Below are positions 36,332-46,145 of a stretch of DNA of 64,000 nt, in pieces (the stretch's first letter is position 1; each line of letters begins with the position of its first letter). The position numbers were made by a program, and so were the translations under genes. Below the pieces are notes generated by a model, which saw nothing but the letters and a program-made list of their open reading frames with translations, was not told the DNA's origin and did no database searches. Source of the stretch: Spirochaetales bacterium (GTDB lineage: Bacteria; Spirochaetota; Spirochaetia; DSM-27196; Salinispiraceae); contig JAACWS010000024.1 in NCBI GenBank assembly GCA_009991955.1, positions 26,410 to 90,409 of the forward strand, read 5' to 3'.

Positions 36332-38431
36332 TCGTCGAAGGTACTGGATTCGGCTGATTTGAATCGTCATTTCCGAACCCTGGGGCTCGATACGGCCCCG
36401 CAGAATTTGCTCTCCCCCCTGACGGAGAATAGACAAGGGTAGGAGTAGTATCTCCGCCGGGTCGTTGGCTCCCCCCTGGGGTGCAATTTGAACCTCCAGC
36501 AGGTCCTGGGAATGGATTGCGGTTTCAATGAGGCGAAGTTTGCCCGTGTGGTCTAGGCTGCCTGCCTGGGTCATTTCTGGTCTTGCAATTCCCGATCTAA
36601 TTTGAGACTCGGATAAGAGAATGCCCTTTTCCACACGATATTCGAGTTCTCGCCGAAAATCGTCATCAATTTTTAGCCCCCTGAGCTTTTCTTGTAGTGA
36701 TTGGCGAATGATCTGGGCTTGAGTTGATCGATGGTCCTCGGTTTCGTGGTTTGGTGGAAGGGTATGGATTACGCGGGATATTCTTTCGAGCCCCCGAGGG
36801 GGTAGAGGAAGTGGTCGTAGATCGGGAAAGCCTGGGTCTACGTTTATGAGGCTAGGCAGGAGGGTTTCTAAGGGGATTCCCAGGGCCCCAAGGTCCTCAA
36901 AGAGCCGAAATTCGTTGGAGGGTTGGGCGGGAAGAAAACAGATACCCTGGCCTAGACTTATAACTCCCAGGCCCAGGGTCCGGGGATCGTGGAGGAGAAG
37001 CGCCTCTTTTTCTGGGCTGAGTCGTAGAAGAATCCCCCGGGAAGCCTGGGCTGAAAAAAAGTCCCGGTCCCATTCGGTAAGGGTTGCCCGGACAACCTGA
37101 GGGAGGGGGCCTTGGGTTAGAGACTCCAGGCTGGAAACCAGCGAGTTTGCTTTGTGGCCCCGGGAAAAGAGGAAATTTGCACCCGTTCGAGAGAGTTGGA
37201 GGTAGAGGACGTATTCTACTTTCTCCAAAGAGAAAAGGGGAAGAAGGGGTCCGGAAATTTCTGCGGGGACCCAGGCTTGAAGGGTCACCCGACCATCGGA
37301 CTCGACCCTCCCGGCTCCTGGGGGTAGGGTAGATGGGTCTGAAAGTTTTTCTTTCGACAAATGCACCAAATTGGGATTACGAGCGTAGGTATTCTCGGGA
37401 CCAGGGATGAGGGCTTGGAGAAAAATGAGTCCGGGAATTATGGTTGTTTCTAAAGCGGGCTCTAGGGACAGAAAGGTGCTCACTATTCGTTCAAGAACAT
37501 CTCTGGGATACCAACGATTGTCTTCTAAAAGTACGAGCAAAGATCCTAAGGCTCCGGAGATTCGGTGTTGATTCTCGAAATTAAGGAAATTTACTTCGTC
37601 TTGATCCAGAGGCAATTCGCCTTTGCTGGCTTGATCGGACTCGATTATTCCCGACCACCACATGATGGTTCGTTCCCAGGGGCTCAAGTCAAATATTTGA
37701 CTCCACCGATTGTTAAGGGTCAAAAGGTCTCGAGGTTCATCTGGATTTGGGGTCACCAAACCAAGGGCTAATAGACCATTGATCGCCCCAAGAATACGAT
37801 CTGCGGTAGAGAAAAACCCGGGGATTTTGCTTTCGACCTGATCGAGAAATTTTTTTAAGAACCAGCGATTTTGTCGAAAAACCGGAAAAGAACGACCGAG
37901 TAGGACGTAGAGTCCTTGGAGGCTCAAGTCATTGGCCCAAGGAATAGGCGGTATTTCGGTTACTTCGGGAAAAGGGAGCTCTTCCCGACGATAGGATGAA
38001 AAGAGAGCTCCGGGATGACCAAATTCCTTCGAGAATCGGGCTTTTACCAGAGGGTTGTAGGCGATACTTCCTTCGGGATTTCGAAAGAGTACTAATCGAT
38101 CTTCTAAGTTTGCCAAAGCTCGATAACTTTCTAGTCTAGTGAGTTCGCGACCTAAAAAGCCCAGGAGGGTTTGAGAGTCCCTGGGGCCCAGGAACGCCAA
38201 GGCACTAAGGACCTGGGCTTGGATTGGGTCGGTGAGAGCTACCATCGCCTGTTGTATTTTGTCCCGGCTTAAAAAGACTTCAAGTTTTCTTATAAGATCG
38301 TGTTTGTTGTAAGGAGTTTTTACCGGGCCGAGATAATTTCGAATGAGGTCAAAAAAGGTACGGTCCCCGAGTTGGAGAAGATGAGATCTCCACTCACCGA
38401 GTTCATCTATTTCTTCTCGTTTCATTCCCAT
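36308..38431 (-). CDS. XPB-helicase partner protein (helicase-associated, function unknown)
   Basis: 707 aa. The N-terminal region ([42 protein letters not shown]) looks like helical, winged-helix-type DNA-binding sequence, and parts resemble the 'XPB/Ssl2-like' helicase-associated family that occurs next to bacterial XPB. No Walker or nuclease motif is visible. Its start overlaps the end of the helicase gene by 10 bp, so both are made from one transcript. Presumably an accessory subunit for DNA loading or unwinding; inferred from linkage only. Confidence 0.65.
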   Translation of the reverse strand: MGMKREEIDELGEWRSHLLQLGDRTFFDLIRNYLGPVKTPYNKHDLIRKLEVFLSRDKIQQAMVALTDPIQAQVLSALAFLGPRDSQTLLGFLGRELTRLESYRALANLEDRLVLFRNPEGSIAYNPLVKARFSKEFGHPGALFSSYRREELPFPEVTEIPPIPWANDLSLQGLYVLLGRSFPVFRQNRWFLKKFLDQVESKIPGFFSTADRILGAINGLLALGLVTPNPDEPRDLLTLNNRWSQIFDLSPWERTIMWWSGIIESDQASKGELPLDQDEVNFLNFENQHRISGALGSLLVLLEDNRWYPRDVLERIVSTFLSLEPALETTIIPGLIFLQALIPGPENTYARNPNLVHLSKEKLSDPSTLPPGAGRVESDGRVTLQAWVPAEISGPLLPLFSLEKVEYVLYLQLSRTGANFLFSRGHKANSLVSSLESLTQGPLPQVVRATLTEWDRDFFSAQASRGILLRLSPEKEALLLHDPRTLGLGVISLGQGICFLPAQPSNEFRLFEDLGALGIPLETLLPSLINVDPGFPDLRPLPLPPRGLERISRVIHTLPPNHETEDHRSTQAQIIRQSLQEKLRGLKIDDDFRRELEYRVEKGILLSESQIRSGIARPEMTQAGSLDHTGKLRLIETAIHSQDLLEVQIAPQGGANDPAEILLLPLSILRQGGEQILRGRIEPQGSEMTIQISRIQYLRRLKSGLFK

Positions 38432-40140
38432 ACCTCGAGGGTGTAAGCATAGCCTTGCTCGGTCAAAAATTTCTGTCTATTTGCGGAATATTCTTCTTCC
38501 TGGGTCGATCGAGAGACGAGGGTGTAGAAGAGACTCGGATGATCTTTCGGTCGCAGTATTCGGCCGAGCCGTTGGGCTTCTTCTTGCCGGCTTCCGTAGG
38601 TCCCCGAAATTTGAATAGCGACCGATGCATCGGGGAGATCTACGGCGAAGTTGGCTACCTTGCTGACTGCGAGAACCTTTGTTTCTCCCCCACGAAAACT
38701 TTCAAATAATCGTTCCCTTTCTCCTTGAGGGGTTTTCCCCGTGAGCATAGGCAGGTGAAATTCCGCAGCCACCTTTTGAAGTTGATCGAGGTAATGACCA
38801 ATGAGGAGGATACTTTCTCCTTGATGTTTTGCTAGTAGCGAACGAACAATTTCCTCTTTACGAGTATTTTCTGCAGCGATGCGAAATTTCTCTCGGAGAC
38901 CCGCAACGGCGTAGGGGATTTGGGACGCGGGTGGGAGATCCACCCGATACTCGATGCACTGAGCTTCGGCTATCCACCCTCGACCTTCCAGGTCCTTCCA
39001 GGGTATGTCAAATCTTTTGGGGCCGACTAGGCTAAATACCTGCTTTTCTAAACCATCTTCCCTTACCAGCGTAGCCGTCAGCCCCAACCTCCGAACACCC
39101 TGTAGCTCAGCGGTAATTCGAAACACCGGGGCAGGCAAAATATGTACTTCGTCGTAGATAATGAGCCCCCAGCTTCGGGACCGTAAGAGCTCAAAGTGGG
39201 GGAACTCTTGGGTAGTCTCGTTCCGCCAGGTAAGAACCTGATAGGTTCCAACGGTAACCGGTTTAATCTCTTTCCGGGCACCGGTGTATTCTCCCAGCTG
39301 TTCAGGGGTAAGGGTTGTCTTTTCCCGGAGTTCTCGCATCCACTGATGTACTGCCGTAGTGCTGGAAGTGAGGATGAGGGTTTCCTGGGCCAAATCGAGG
39401 ATTGAAGCTATGCCGACGATGGTTTTGCCCGCGCCGCAAGGAAGAACAATTGTACCAAACCCAGTGCCTGGTTTTAGGTCACCCAAAAATGCTTCGACCG
39501 CTTGGGTCTGATAGTCTCGGATTTCGAAGGGTTTGCCGTTTGGCAGGATTTCTTGGGCCTTAATGTCGAGGGCCTGCCCTTCTTTGAGGGGTGCCAGGTC
39601 CTGAATTGGATACCCAAGGTTCATAAGTAGGTCCTTAATGGTTCCCCGTTCAAACAGAGGTAAGAGAAAACCCTCGGGCCATTGAGCTTTTGATAGTCCG
39701 TGGATTTCTAGGTCCTCAAAGGCCGACAGATCCTCAGTAGATAGCAGACGTTTCAGTTTTGGATGGGCTCGAAGCTCTGCATAGATGTTCTTGTTTCTTG
39801 GATGGAGAAAGAGAAGGTTATCTTGATTTGTTTCGTAGAGCTGAATACTTCCGTACTTTTCGATAGTTAGTCGAATGAAAGTTACCAAGTTCGTTGGTAG
39901 AGGAAAGCGACTGAGACGGTTGAGATCGGCCAAGATCGTGTCCGTATCGATTCCCGCCGAGGCGGCATTCCACAGGCTTAGTTGGTTGAGAGCGTAGGTA
40001 TGAATATGTTCAGGACTCTTTTCGAGATAGGCAAAACCGGCAAGAATCTTACGGGCCTCAAGGGCTCCAGGATCGTGAACGTCGAGAAGAATAGTAGCGT
40101 CGCTTTGGACTATGATTGGTTTATTCTGAGGTGCAAACAT
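38422..40140 (-). CDS. Bacterial XPB/ERCC3-type DNA repair helicase
   Basis: 572 aa, superfamily 2. Motif I LPCGAGKTIVG (~235), motif II DEVH (~325), motif III LTATLVRED containing the XPB-specific RED sequence, and motif VI EEAQRLGRILRPK (~525). The ~180-residue N-terminal domain is the XPB damage-recognition-like region. It is an ATP-driven 3'-5' unwinding enzyme in homologues. No clear Shine-Dalgarno. Bacterial XPB proteins are scattered among spirochaetes, actinobacteria and others; the physiological role is unsettled. Confidence 0.9.
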   Translation of the reverse strand: MFAPQNKPIIVQSDATILLDVHDPGALEARKILAGFAYLEKSPEHIHTYALNQLSLWNAASAGIDTDTILADLNRLSRFPLPTNLVTFIRLTIEKYGSIQLYETNQDNLLFLHPRNKNIYAELRAHPKLKRLLSTEDLSAFEDLEIHGLSKAQWPEGFLLPLFERGTIKDLLMNLGYPIQDLAPLKEGQALDIKAQEILPNGKPFEIRDYQTQAVEAFLGDLKPGTGFGTIVLPCGAGKTIVGIASILDLAQETLILTSSTTAVHQWMRELREKTTLTPEQLGEYTGARKEIKPVTVGTYQVLTWRNETTQEFPHFELLRSRSWGLIIYDEVHILPAPVFRITAELQGVRRLGLTATLVREDGLEKQVFSLVGPKRFDIPWKDLEGRGWIAEAQCIEYRVDLPPASQIPYAVAGLREKFRIAAENTRKEEIVRSLLAKHQGESILLIGHYLDQLQKVAAEFHLPMLTGKTPQGERERLFESFRGGETKVLAVSKVANFAVDLPDASVAIQISGTYGSRQEEAQRLGRILRPKDHPSLFYTLVSRSTQEEEYSANRQKFLTEQGYAYTLEVWE

Positions 40141-40194
40141 TTAGGTGATATCCATTAGCCCGATTGTACCGGAGGTAACTTCAAAAAACTACCG

Positions 40195-41214
40195 TTAGAA
40201 GCGACCTCTTTCGTACTGGGTCGGCCAGGGAATATCGAACTTAAGCTGATGAGCAGCTCTCAGAACCCAATATGGGTCCCGCAATAGTGCCCGGGCGAGG
40301 AAGATAAAGTCTGCCCTGCGGTCTTGAAGGATTGATTCGGCCATCTCGGGGCTGTCAATAAGTCCTCCTCCAATAATAGGAAGAGAAAGGATAGATTTAA
40401 GCTCGTGGGCCAAGGGAATTTGATACCCCGGGTAGGGTTGGAGTGAGGTTTCTACTACGCCTCCGGATGAAACGTGGACTGCCGCAATACCGTACCGGTC
40501 CAGGATGCCCCTCGACAGCTCGGCTCCCAATAGCTCTGGGGTATTGCCACCTTCCGCCCAGTCGTGGGCAGATATCCGGAGGAGCAGCGGCATACCCAGG
40601 GGGATCGATTTTCGTACTTCCCCGAGAACCTGTTCTAAGAAGAGAGTTCGATCTCGGCCGTACTCGTCGGGTCGGTGGTTTGTCAGGGGGCTTAAAAAGC
40701 TGCTGATGAGGTACCCATGGGCACCGTGAATTTCGATTGCGTCGAAACCTGCGTTTACAGCCCGCCCAGCAGCGGCTCCAAAGTCCTTCGCAATTCGATC
40801 GATTTCTTTTGGACTGAGCTTTTCGGGTTGAGGGTATTGAGCATTGAAGGCCTCGGGACTGGGTCCAAGGGGTCGAGAGGTTGCCCGGGATTTACGTCCG
40901 GCGTGATTGAGCTGGATCGCTGCTTTTGCACCCCCACGGTGAATTGTTTCTACGACCCTTCCATAGGGTTCAATATGGGAATCTTCCCAAAGTCCGGCAC
41001 ACTCTTTACTAATACGCCCTTCGGGGCTTACACCCGTAGCCTCGCAGATGACCAGACCAACGCCCCCTTGGGCCCGAGAGCCGTAGTGAACCTGGTGGAA
41101 ACTATCAACGATCCCATCTTGGCCAAGGCAGGAGTACATACACATTGGAGCCATGACGACGCGATTTCTAAGCTCGAGATTGCCCATATGGGCGGAAGTT
41201 AAGAGCCGACTCAT
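40195..41214 (-). CDS. Old yellow enzyme family NAD(P)H:flavin oxidoreductase (YqjM/NamA-like)
   Basis: 339 aa TIM barrel. MAPMCMYSC carries the Cys at residue 25 typical of the thermophilic-like YqjM class; the [25 protein letters not shown]-type segment (EIHGAHGYL) holds the His pair that binds substrates, and [16 protein letters not shown] ends the FMN site. It reduces activated C=C bonds with FMN and NADPH. It lies 16 nt after flgN on the minus strand. Family certain; physiological substrate unknown. Confidence 0.9.
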   Translation of the reverse strand: [339 protein letters not shown]

Positions 41215-41230
41215 TTTCTGGGTACTTTCT

Positions 41231-41689
41231 CTAGGCCCGAAGGTCTAAAAGACTCGGTTGAGTGGTCCGGCTATAGACCGATCGAGGAACCTTGGGAATA
41301 CGAAGAGAATGAATGCGAGAGGAGAGCTCTTCCTTCTTTTGCCGAAGGAATGCTCGAGTATCTTGGTTCCGTTGGAGTACCTGGGTTTGAAGCCTACCGA
41401 GGCTCTCTTGAAGGGCAGTTATTTCCCGATCTCCTCCGGGGAAGCTCGATTGATACATTTCTTGGAGAGGATCGATAACCTTTTGAAGGGAAAGGATTTC
41501 ACCGAGTATAGCTTGTTCAATTTCGGCGTGGTAAGCGACTTTTTCGGTATTTCCTTCAGAAATCGCCTGTTCTTGAACGTCGAGTACCGAAAGGTAGTTG
41601 CGAAACTTGGCCCTTTGGGCCTCAAGCATAGAACGGAATCGGCGTAATAAAGATATTCTTTGCTCTACTTCGTGTTCAGAAAGGGTCAT
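41231..41689 (-). CDS. flgN: FlgN-like flagellar chaperone
   Basis: 152 aa, almost entirely helical and coiled-coil (LLRRFRSMLEAQRAKFRNYLSVLDVQEQAISEG), with a pattern and length like FlgN, the chaperone for hook-filament junction proteins FlgK and FlgL. GGGAGGTCCC precedes the ATG. fliS lies 10 nt upstream in the same orientation, which supports the flagellar assignment; sequence alone is weak evidence. Confidence 0.65.
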   Translation of the reverse strand: MTLSEHEVEQRISLLRRFRSMLEAQRAKFRNYLSVLDVQEQAISEGNTEKVAYHAEIEQAILGEILSLQKVIDPLQEMYQSSFPGGDREITALQESLGRLQTQVLQRNQDTRAFLRQKKEELSSRIHSLRIPKVPRSVYSRTTQPSLLDLRA

Positions 41690-41699
41690 GGGACCTCCC

Positions 41700-42125
41700 T
41701 TATCCAGCGATATTAACGCCGGCTCTTTCCTGGGGTGCTACTGTTGTTTTTCCCGCAATCTCCGACCACGCGTCCCGAATTTGGGAAAGCTGTTGGGCGA
41801 TGATTTGAATTGGTTCAGCTCGTTTTCGCAAATTGGCCTCGAGAAGTTGTTCGTTAAACCAAAGATAGAGACTGAACATGGTCTGGGCAAACTCACCGCC
41901 CTGTTCCATGTCCAGAGATACCATGAGTTCGGTAATAATGTCTCTGGCCTTTAGAATTGAGTTATTTACCTTGTCCAGTTGTTTGGTACTCGAGTTAAGA
42001 AGGTCTGCAGCTATCTCCAGCTGACGAATAGCCTCATCGTAGAGCATTACCACCAGTTGACCCGGGCCGGCAGTCTTAACCCGGGTTTGTTTGTACGCTG
42101 TCGTTTGATAGTTCGCCATTGCCAT
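41700..42125 (-). CDS. fliS: Flagellar secretion chaperone FliS
   Basis: 141 aa with GGAAGGAACTT before the ATG. The N-terminal YKQTRVKTAGPGQLVVMLYDEAIRQLEIA is the family signature, followed by ARDIITELMVSLDMEQGGEFA and LYLWFNEQLLEAN. FliS binds the C-terminus of flagellin in the cytoplasm and prevents early polymerisation. No flagellin or fliD lies in the window. The cotranscribed flgN fits an export-chaperone pair. Confidence 0.92.
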   Translation of the reverse strand: MAMANYQTTAYKQTRVKTAGPGQLVVMLYDEAIRQLEIAADLLNSSTKQLDKVNNSILKARDIITELMVSLDMEQGGEFAQTMFSLYLWFNEQLLEANLRKRAEPIQIIAQQLSQIRDAWSEIAGKTTVAPQERAGVNIAG

Positions 42126-42177
42126 AAGTTCCTTCCTTTTCTTTCTCCCCGGGGATTGGGGGTTTTTTACTTCGATC

Positions 42178-44487
42178 TCAACGGGCTCGGTCTTTAATTT
42201 CCGAAACCGGTACTATAGAGTATCCACGTTCAATGAGGTTGTTCAGCAGGATGTCGAGCTTTGTGAAGAGATAGTCGTCTCGTCCACCGGCCGGCCGGTC
42301 GTCACCCGGTCTGCCTACGGTCATAGCGACTATTGAGCCTGGTAGTTTTCTTTCAATGATCGATTCTATCAGCTCCGCACTGGGGTAGTATAGTCTAGAT
42401 ATACCAGTTTCATCCCTTTTGGGTACCCAGTCGAGGCTGTCTACATCTCGACCTATGTAGGTGTAGTTCATTCCCGACCCTGCAGAGAGTATCGATGGAT
42501 TCGTAAAGTAGTACGGAGCGTGCCAAAGCAGGGAAAGTTCCCGTCCCGTGGTCTCGAAGTACTCATCTTCATTACGGGCAAGACCTTGTTGGATGAACTG
42601 ACTCGTAATTTGATACCTCGAGTCGGACATATCAAAGTACACGGTAAAGAGGTTACCTACTTCGTGGCCCGAAGCAGCAATTTCTCGTACGGCTCCGGGA
42701 TGCCGGCGAATAAAATCACCATTTACAAAGAAGGTGGCCCGAACGTCGTACTCTGCGAGGGTATTGAGGATTGTAGTAAGCCCTTCAACCGAGTCGATAG
42801 CATTGAAAACAAGACTTACCTCTCGCCGGCGAATTCTGGAACCGTTTATGAAGGGATTCATGCTAATCGGTGTATCCCTGGTCGGAAAAGCCTCGTATCG
42901 GGTGACTGGAGGATCAAAGAGGGAAAGGGTTCCAATTTGTCGCACGTTTCGGACCATGACGATATTGCGATAACTTCCCGAGGTAAGGTTTTCTAGGAAT
43001 ATTCGGAAATCTGAGCTAGAAGTCGAAGGGGGGGCTAAGGCTGTACCACTCGCCGACTCTATCCATGTGCGATTCTCGAAATCGTACTCCCGGAAACCAC
43101 CATTCCGGGTACCTAGTACCTTCTCTTCGCCGGCCGAGAAACCCACTTGGCTAAGCTGGCTATAGAAGAGAAACTGACTCGAGTTCGCCCGTACGTTCAC
43201 TAACTCGGTAACCTGCTTTCCCGCAAGGATGAGCTGATCTTCATTGAGGAAGAGGGCATGGAGAGGTTCGGTATGAGTAAGAGTACGTTCTACCGCCCAG
43301 GTTCGGTAGTTTCGAATCTCGACCCTATCGGACCGGAGGACCGCTGCTCGGGTCTCCTGTGGACTTAGAAAAATATCCCGAACCGTGGAGTCTTCTATAG
43401 GCTCAAATTGATAAGATTCTTGGGAGGTGGAAACGTCCAAACGATACAAGGTGGACGTCTTTTCCCCGGCCACGAGGCTCTGGGTCAGTACGGTAATAAT
43501 TCCCCCCTCAGACCAAAGTACTCGATCGACGGTGGTATTCCGGGGAAGCAGAAGGTAAGGGAGCTGAATGACCGCACCCTCGGCGGCAAAATCGTTACTC
43601 TGGAGGAAATAGAGGTAGAGACTTCGACCTCCCCGGTCTAAAAGGAGCTGGGTTCCATCGGGGCTTATCCAAAAACGGTCGAAATTCGGGTCAAAGGTAA
43701 AGGGTATAGTTCCTACGATTGTTCCAACCCGTAAAAACTCCTGGTATAAGCTCCGTGTAAAAAATTCAATACCCAGAGCCCGGTACACAAGGGCGCCACT
43801 GATGTAATAGAGTTCGTTATTTTCTCCCCAATATATACTGGAAAGCTGCCCTTGACCTAGAGAACGGTAATCTTCGGCGAGAAGCCGGTTAGTCGAGTAT
43901 TGGTCAATGCTGAAATAGTAGATTTCGCTTCCCTTTGGATAGATGAAGAAATCCGACAGAGGACTCCAGGCAACAGGAGGGCTATTGAGGTCAATTTCTA
44001 CCTGGTTCGAAACAGTGAACCGTTGCCCAGTTTCGATATTCCCGAGAACGAGGTTTCCAAAAGCAGGGCTGGTGCGGTCGAGGTACACTATCCATTTCCC
44101 ATCGGGCGAAGTTACCAGAGGATTTATTTTTCCAGTTTGGATTTCGCCCCCTCGGACGAAGGAGGGATAGAGCTCTACCGGTTCAAAGCCGGTAAAATTG
44201 CTTGAGGTTCGAAAAACCCCATAACGATTCTGAATTTGTAATCGTCCTGCGAGGGGATCGAGGATCGAAATTTTTTCCGGGAAGAAGCTAAGCTGGGTGA
44301 GGCTTCGGGCAGAAGCATCGGCGATAAACCCCGTCGTGTAGTTCCCAAACCGAGGTGCCCCACTGGTCGCAGTAAATACCAGGTTATTTCCGGTACTTAT
44401 TGTTGGGTTTGCAAATTCTACCTGGGAATAAAGGAAGGCCCCAGACATAAAGCCTAGAAGGCCGAGAATCCATTTTCTTGTTACCAT
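42178..44487 (-). CDS. Exported beta-propeller protein with degenerate NodB deacetylase domain
   Basis: 769 aa from the ATG at 44487 (MVTRKWILGLLGFMSGAFLYSQ signal peptide); an in-frame GTG at 44514 is possible. Residues ~40-530 are repeat-rich WD/TolB-like blades (DGKWIVYLDRTSPAFGNLVL, DGTQLLLDRGGRSLYLY). The last ~210 residues align with NodB polysaccharide deacetylases, but the usual TFDDG reads VFNAIDS, the HxxxH metal motif is replaced after GHEVGN, and RxPY reads HAPYY. So it is likely a binding protein or a divergent enzyme. The gene precedes fliS by 52 nt. Confidence 0.72.
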   Translation of the reverse strand: MVTRKWILGLLGFMSGAFLYSQVEFANPTISTGNNLVFTATSGAPRFGNYTTGFIADASARSLTQLSFFPEKISILDPLAGRLQIQNRYGVFRTSSNFTGFEPVELYPSFVRGGEIQTGKINPLVTSPDGKWIVYLDRTSPAFGNLVLGNIETGQRFTVSNQVEIDLNSPPVAWSPLSDFFIYPKGSEIYYFSIDQYSTNRLLAEDYRSLGQGQLSSIYWGENNELYYISGALVYRALGIEFFTRSLYQEFLRVGTIVGTIPFTFDPNFDRFWISPDGTQLLLDRGGRSLYLYFLQSNDFAAEGAVIQLPYLLLPRNTTVDRVLWSEGGIITVLTQSLVAGEKTSTLYRLDVSTSQESYQFEPIEDSTVRDIFLSPQETRAAVLRSDRVEIRNYRTWAVERTLTHTEPLHALFLNEDQLILAGKQVTELVNVRANSSQFLFYSQLSQVGFSAGEEKVLGTRNGGFREYDFENRTWIESASGTALAPPSTSSSDFRIFLENLTSGSYRNIVMVRNVRQIGTLSLFDPPVTRYEAFPTRDTPISMNPFINGSRIRRREVSLVFNAIDSVEGLTTILNTLAEYDVRATFFVNGDFIRRHPGAVREIAASGHEVGNLFTVYFDMSDSRYQITSQFIQQGLARNEDEYFETTGRELSLLWHAPYYFTNPSILSAGSGMNYTYIGRDVDSLDWVPKRDETGISRLYYPSAELIESIIERKLPGSIVAMTVGRPGDDRPAGGRDDYLFTKLDILLNNLIERGYSIVPVSEIKDRAR

Positions 44488-44555
44488 AGTACCCCGATCC
44501 TCATTGTAACTCACCTACCTCTAGGTGTCGGCAGGTAGCCTCCCCAAATTTAGGA

Positions 44556-44735
44556 CTATTTGTTCTTTTCGACCTCGATGAAACTGGCTGTTCTGTTCAG
44601 GAGGAATTCGGTAAGTTCGAAGTCGAGGTTCGCAAGCTTTTCTTGGAGAAGGTCCAGATGTTCCAGGCGGCTATTGCCGTGAACCTGCTCTACTTTAGCA
44701 AAGGTGTTTTCTACAAGGGTGGTGAACTTTTCCAT
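44556..44735 (-). CDS. Small helical protein downstream of phoH
   Basis: 59 aa from the ATG at 44735, preceded by AGGTGG at 5-nt spacing; a GTG at 44744 directly after the phoH stop is possible. The sequence (MEKFTTLVENTFAKVEQVHG ... ELTEFLLNRTASFIEVE) is amphipathic helix throughout with no cysteine or membrane segment. The tight position behind phoH and the good ribosome site argue for a real gene. Function unknown. Confidence 0.5.
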   Translation of the reverse strand: MEKFTTLVENTFAKVEQVHGNSRLEHLDLLQEKLANLDFELTEFLLNRTASFIEVEKNK

Positions 44736-44744
44736 TTCGGCCAC

Positions 44745-46055
44745 CTAGAGCAACTCTGCCGCAAGCTCGGCGAGTCGGCTTCGTTCACTTTTTTCGAGGG
44801 TAACGTGGCCCGCGATGGTTTGAGCCTTGAACGCCTCGGCCAGGTAGGACAGACCGTTGGAGTTCGCATCCAAATAGGGGCTATCAATTTGCTGGGGGTC
44901 TCCGGTGAGCACCACCTTACTTCCTTCTCCAGCTCGGCTGACGATAGTTTTAATTTCGTGGGGGCTCAAATTTTGGGCCTCATCGATAACGATATACTGA
45001 CCCGGCAAACTTCGGCCCCGAATGTACGAGAGGGCTTCGAGTTCAATGATCTTATTCGCAATGAGCTGGTCGAGGGTTTTTACATTCTGTTTATGGTAAA
45101 CCGAGAAGATGTATTCTAGGTTATCAAAAAGCGGCTGCATCCAGTGACTGAGTTTCTCGTTTTTTGCCCCCGGAAGGTACCCAATATCTTTACCCATCGG
45201 CACAACCGGCCGGGATACCAAAACCCTACTGTAACTTTTTTTCTCCATAGTCAGGTAGAGTCCCGCGGCCATTGCCAGAAGGGTTTTTCCGGTCCCCGCT
45301 TTACCGACAAGACTTACCAGGGAGACCGAATCGTCGAGTAGTAGGTCCATTGCCATTCGTTGTTGGTGGTTCATAGGTCTAATACCTGCCACCGATGGTA
45401 GCCGATGGTCAACGAGGCTAAGGGTACTTGTTTCAGCCCGGTATCGGGCGATTTCATTATTTTCGGGGTCGGACTTATCGGTCAAAATAAGGTAGAAATT
45501 TGGTGTAGGGTTATCATTCCAAGGAATCGACCCAGTGGCCCGAAGATTTCCGAGGGTTTCTTGGCTTGCGTCTATTCTACCATACCCTGAATAGAGCTTG
45601 TCGTAGTTAACTTTTTGTTTCTCGTAGTCGACGGCTCGGATACCCAAGGCCATAGCCTTTACCCGGGCATTGATATCTTTTGATACGAAAAAAACCTGCC
45701 GCCCCTGCTGTTGGAGCTCGTAGGCCGAAAGAATAATCTTGTTGTCGGTTTTATCCTCAAGAAATCCCGTAGGCATAGACCCCGTAGACATAATAACCCG
45801 CAAGGTCGAGCCGTTTTCGAGTTTTACCCCTTCGCTGAGGTTGGAATTCTTACTGACCCCGTCGATAAAACGAATTGCATGGCGGGCATTTCTTCCCCTT
45901 TCATCCGAAAAAGTCTTTAGCCTGTCGAGTTCTTCCAGGACCCAAAGGGGAATGACCACTTCGTTATCCTTGAAACTCAAGATTGCATCCGGGCGGTGAA
46001 TAAGCACGTTCGTGTCTATGACAAAGGACTTGATCGGTTTTTCCTGATTATTCAT
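44745..46055 (-). CDS. phoH: PhoH-family ATPase with N-terminal PIN domain
   Basis: 436 aa. PIN domain (SFVIDTNVLIHRPDAIL, LEELDRLKTF, with acidic residues of an RNase site) covers residues ~8-140; the PhoH/RecD-like ATPase covers ~215-436 with Walker A GKAGTGKTLLA (~255), VIDEAQNLSPHEIKTIVSR (Walker B) and TGDPQQID. The PIN-PhoH (YlaK) arrangement is thought to be an RNA helicase-nuclease. TATACT ends 6 nt before the ATG with no ribosome site other than AAGGAT, so the mRNA may be leaderless. Confidence 0.92.
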   Translation of the reverse strand: MNNQEKPIKSFVIDTNVLIHRPDAILSFKDNEVVIPLWVLEELDRLKTFSDERGRNARHAIRFIDGVSKNSNLSEGVKLENGSTLRVIMSTGSMPTGFLEDKTDNKIILSAYELQQQGRQVFFVSKDINARVKAMALGIRAVDYEKQKVNYDKLYSGYGRIDASQETLGNLRATGSIPWNDNPTPNFYLILTDKSDPENNEIARYRAETSTLSLVDHRLPSVAGIRPMNHQQRMAMDLLLDDSVSLVSLVGKAGTGKTLLAMAAGLYLTMEKKSYSRVLVSRPVVPMGKDIGYLPGAKNEKLSHWMQPLFDNLEYIFSVYHKQNVKTLDQLIANKIIELEALSYIRGRSLPGQYIVIDEAQNLSPHEIKTIVSRAGEGSKVVLTGDPQQIDSPYLDANSNGLSYLAEAFKAQTIAGHVTLEKSERSRLAELAAELL

Positions 46056-46145
46056 ATCCTTAGTATACGCATCGAGGGATAAATTAAAACTGAAATCTTC
46101 AGAAAATCACCTCTACCAGCATACCAATTCCATTCACCCGTCCGA

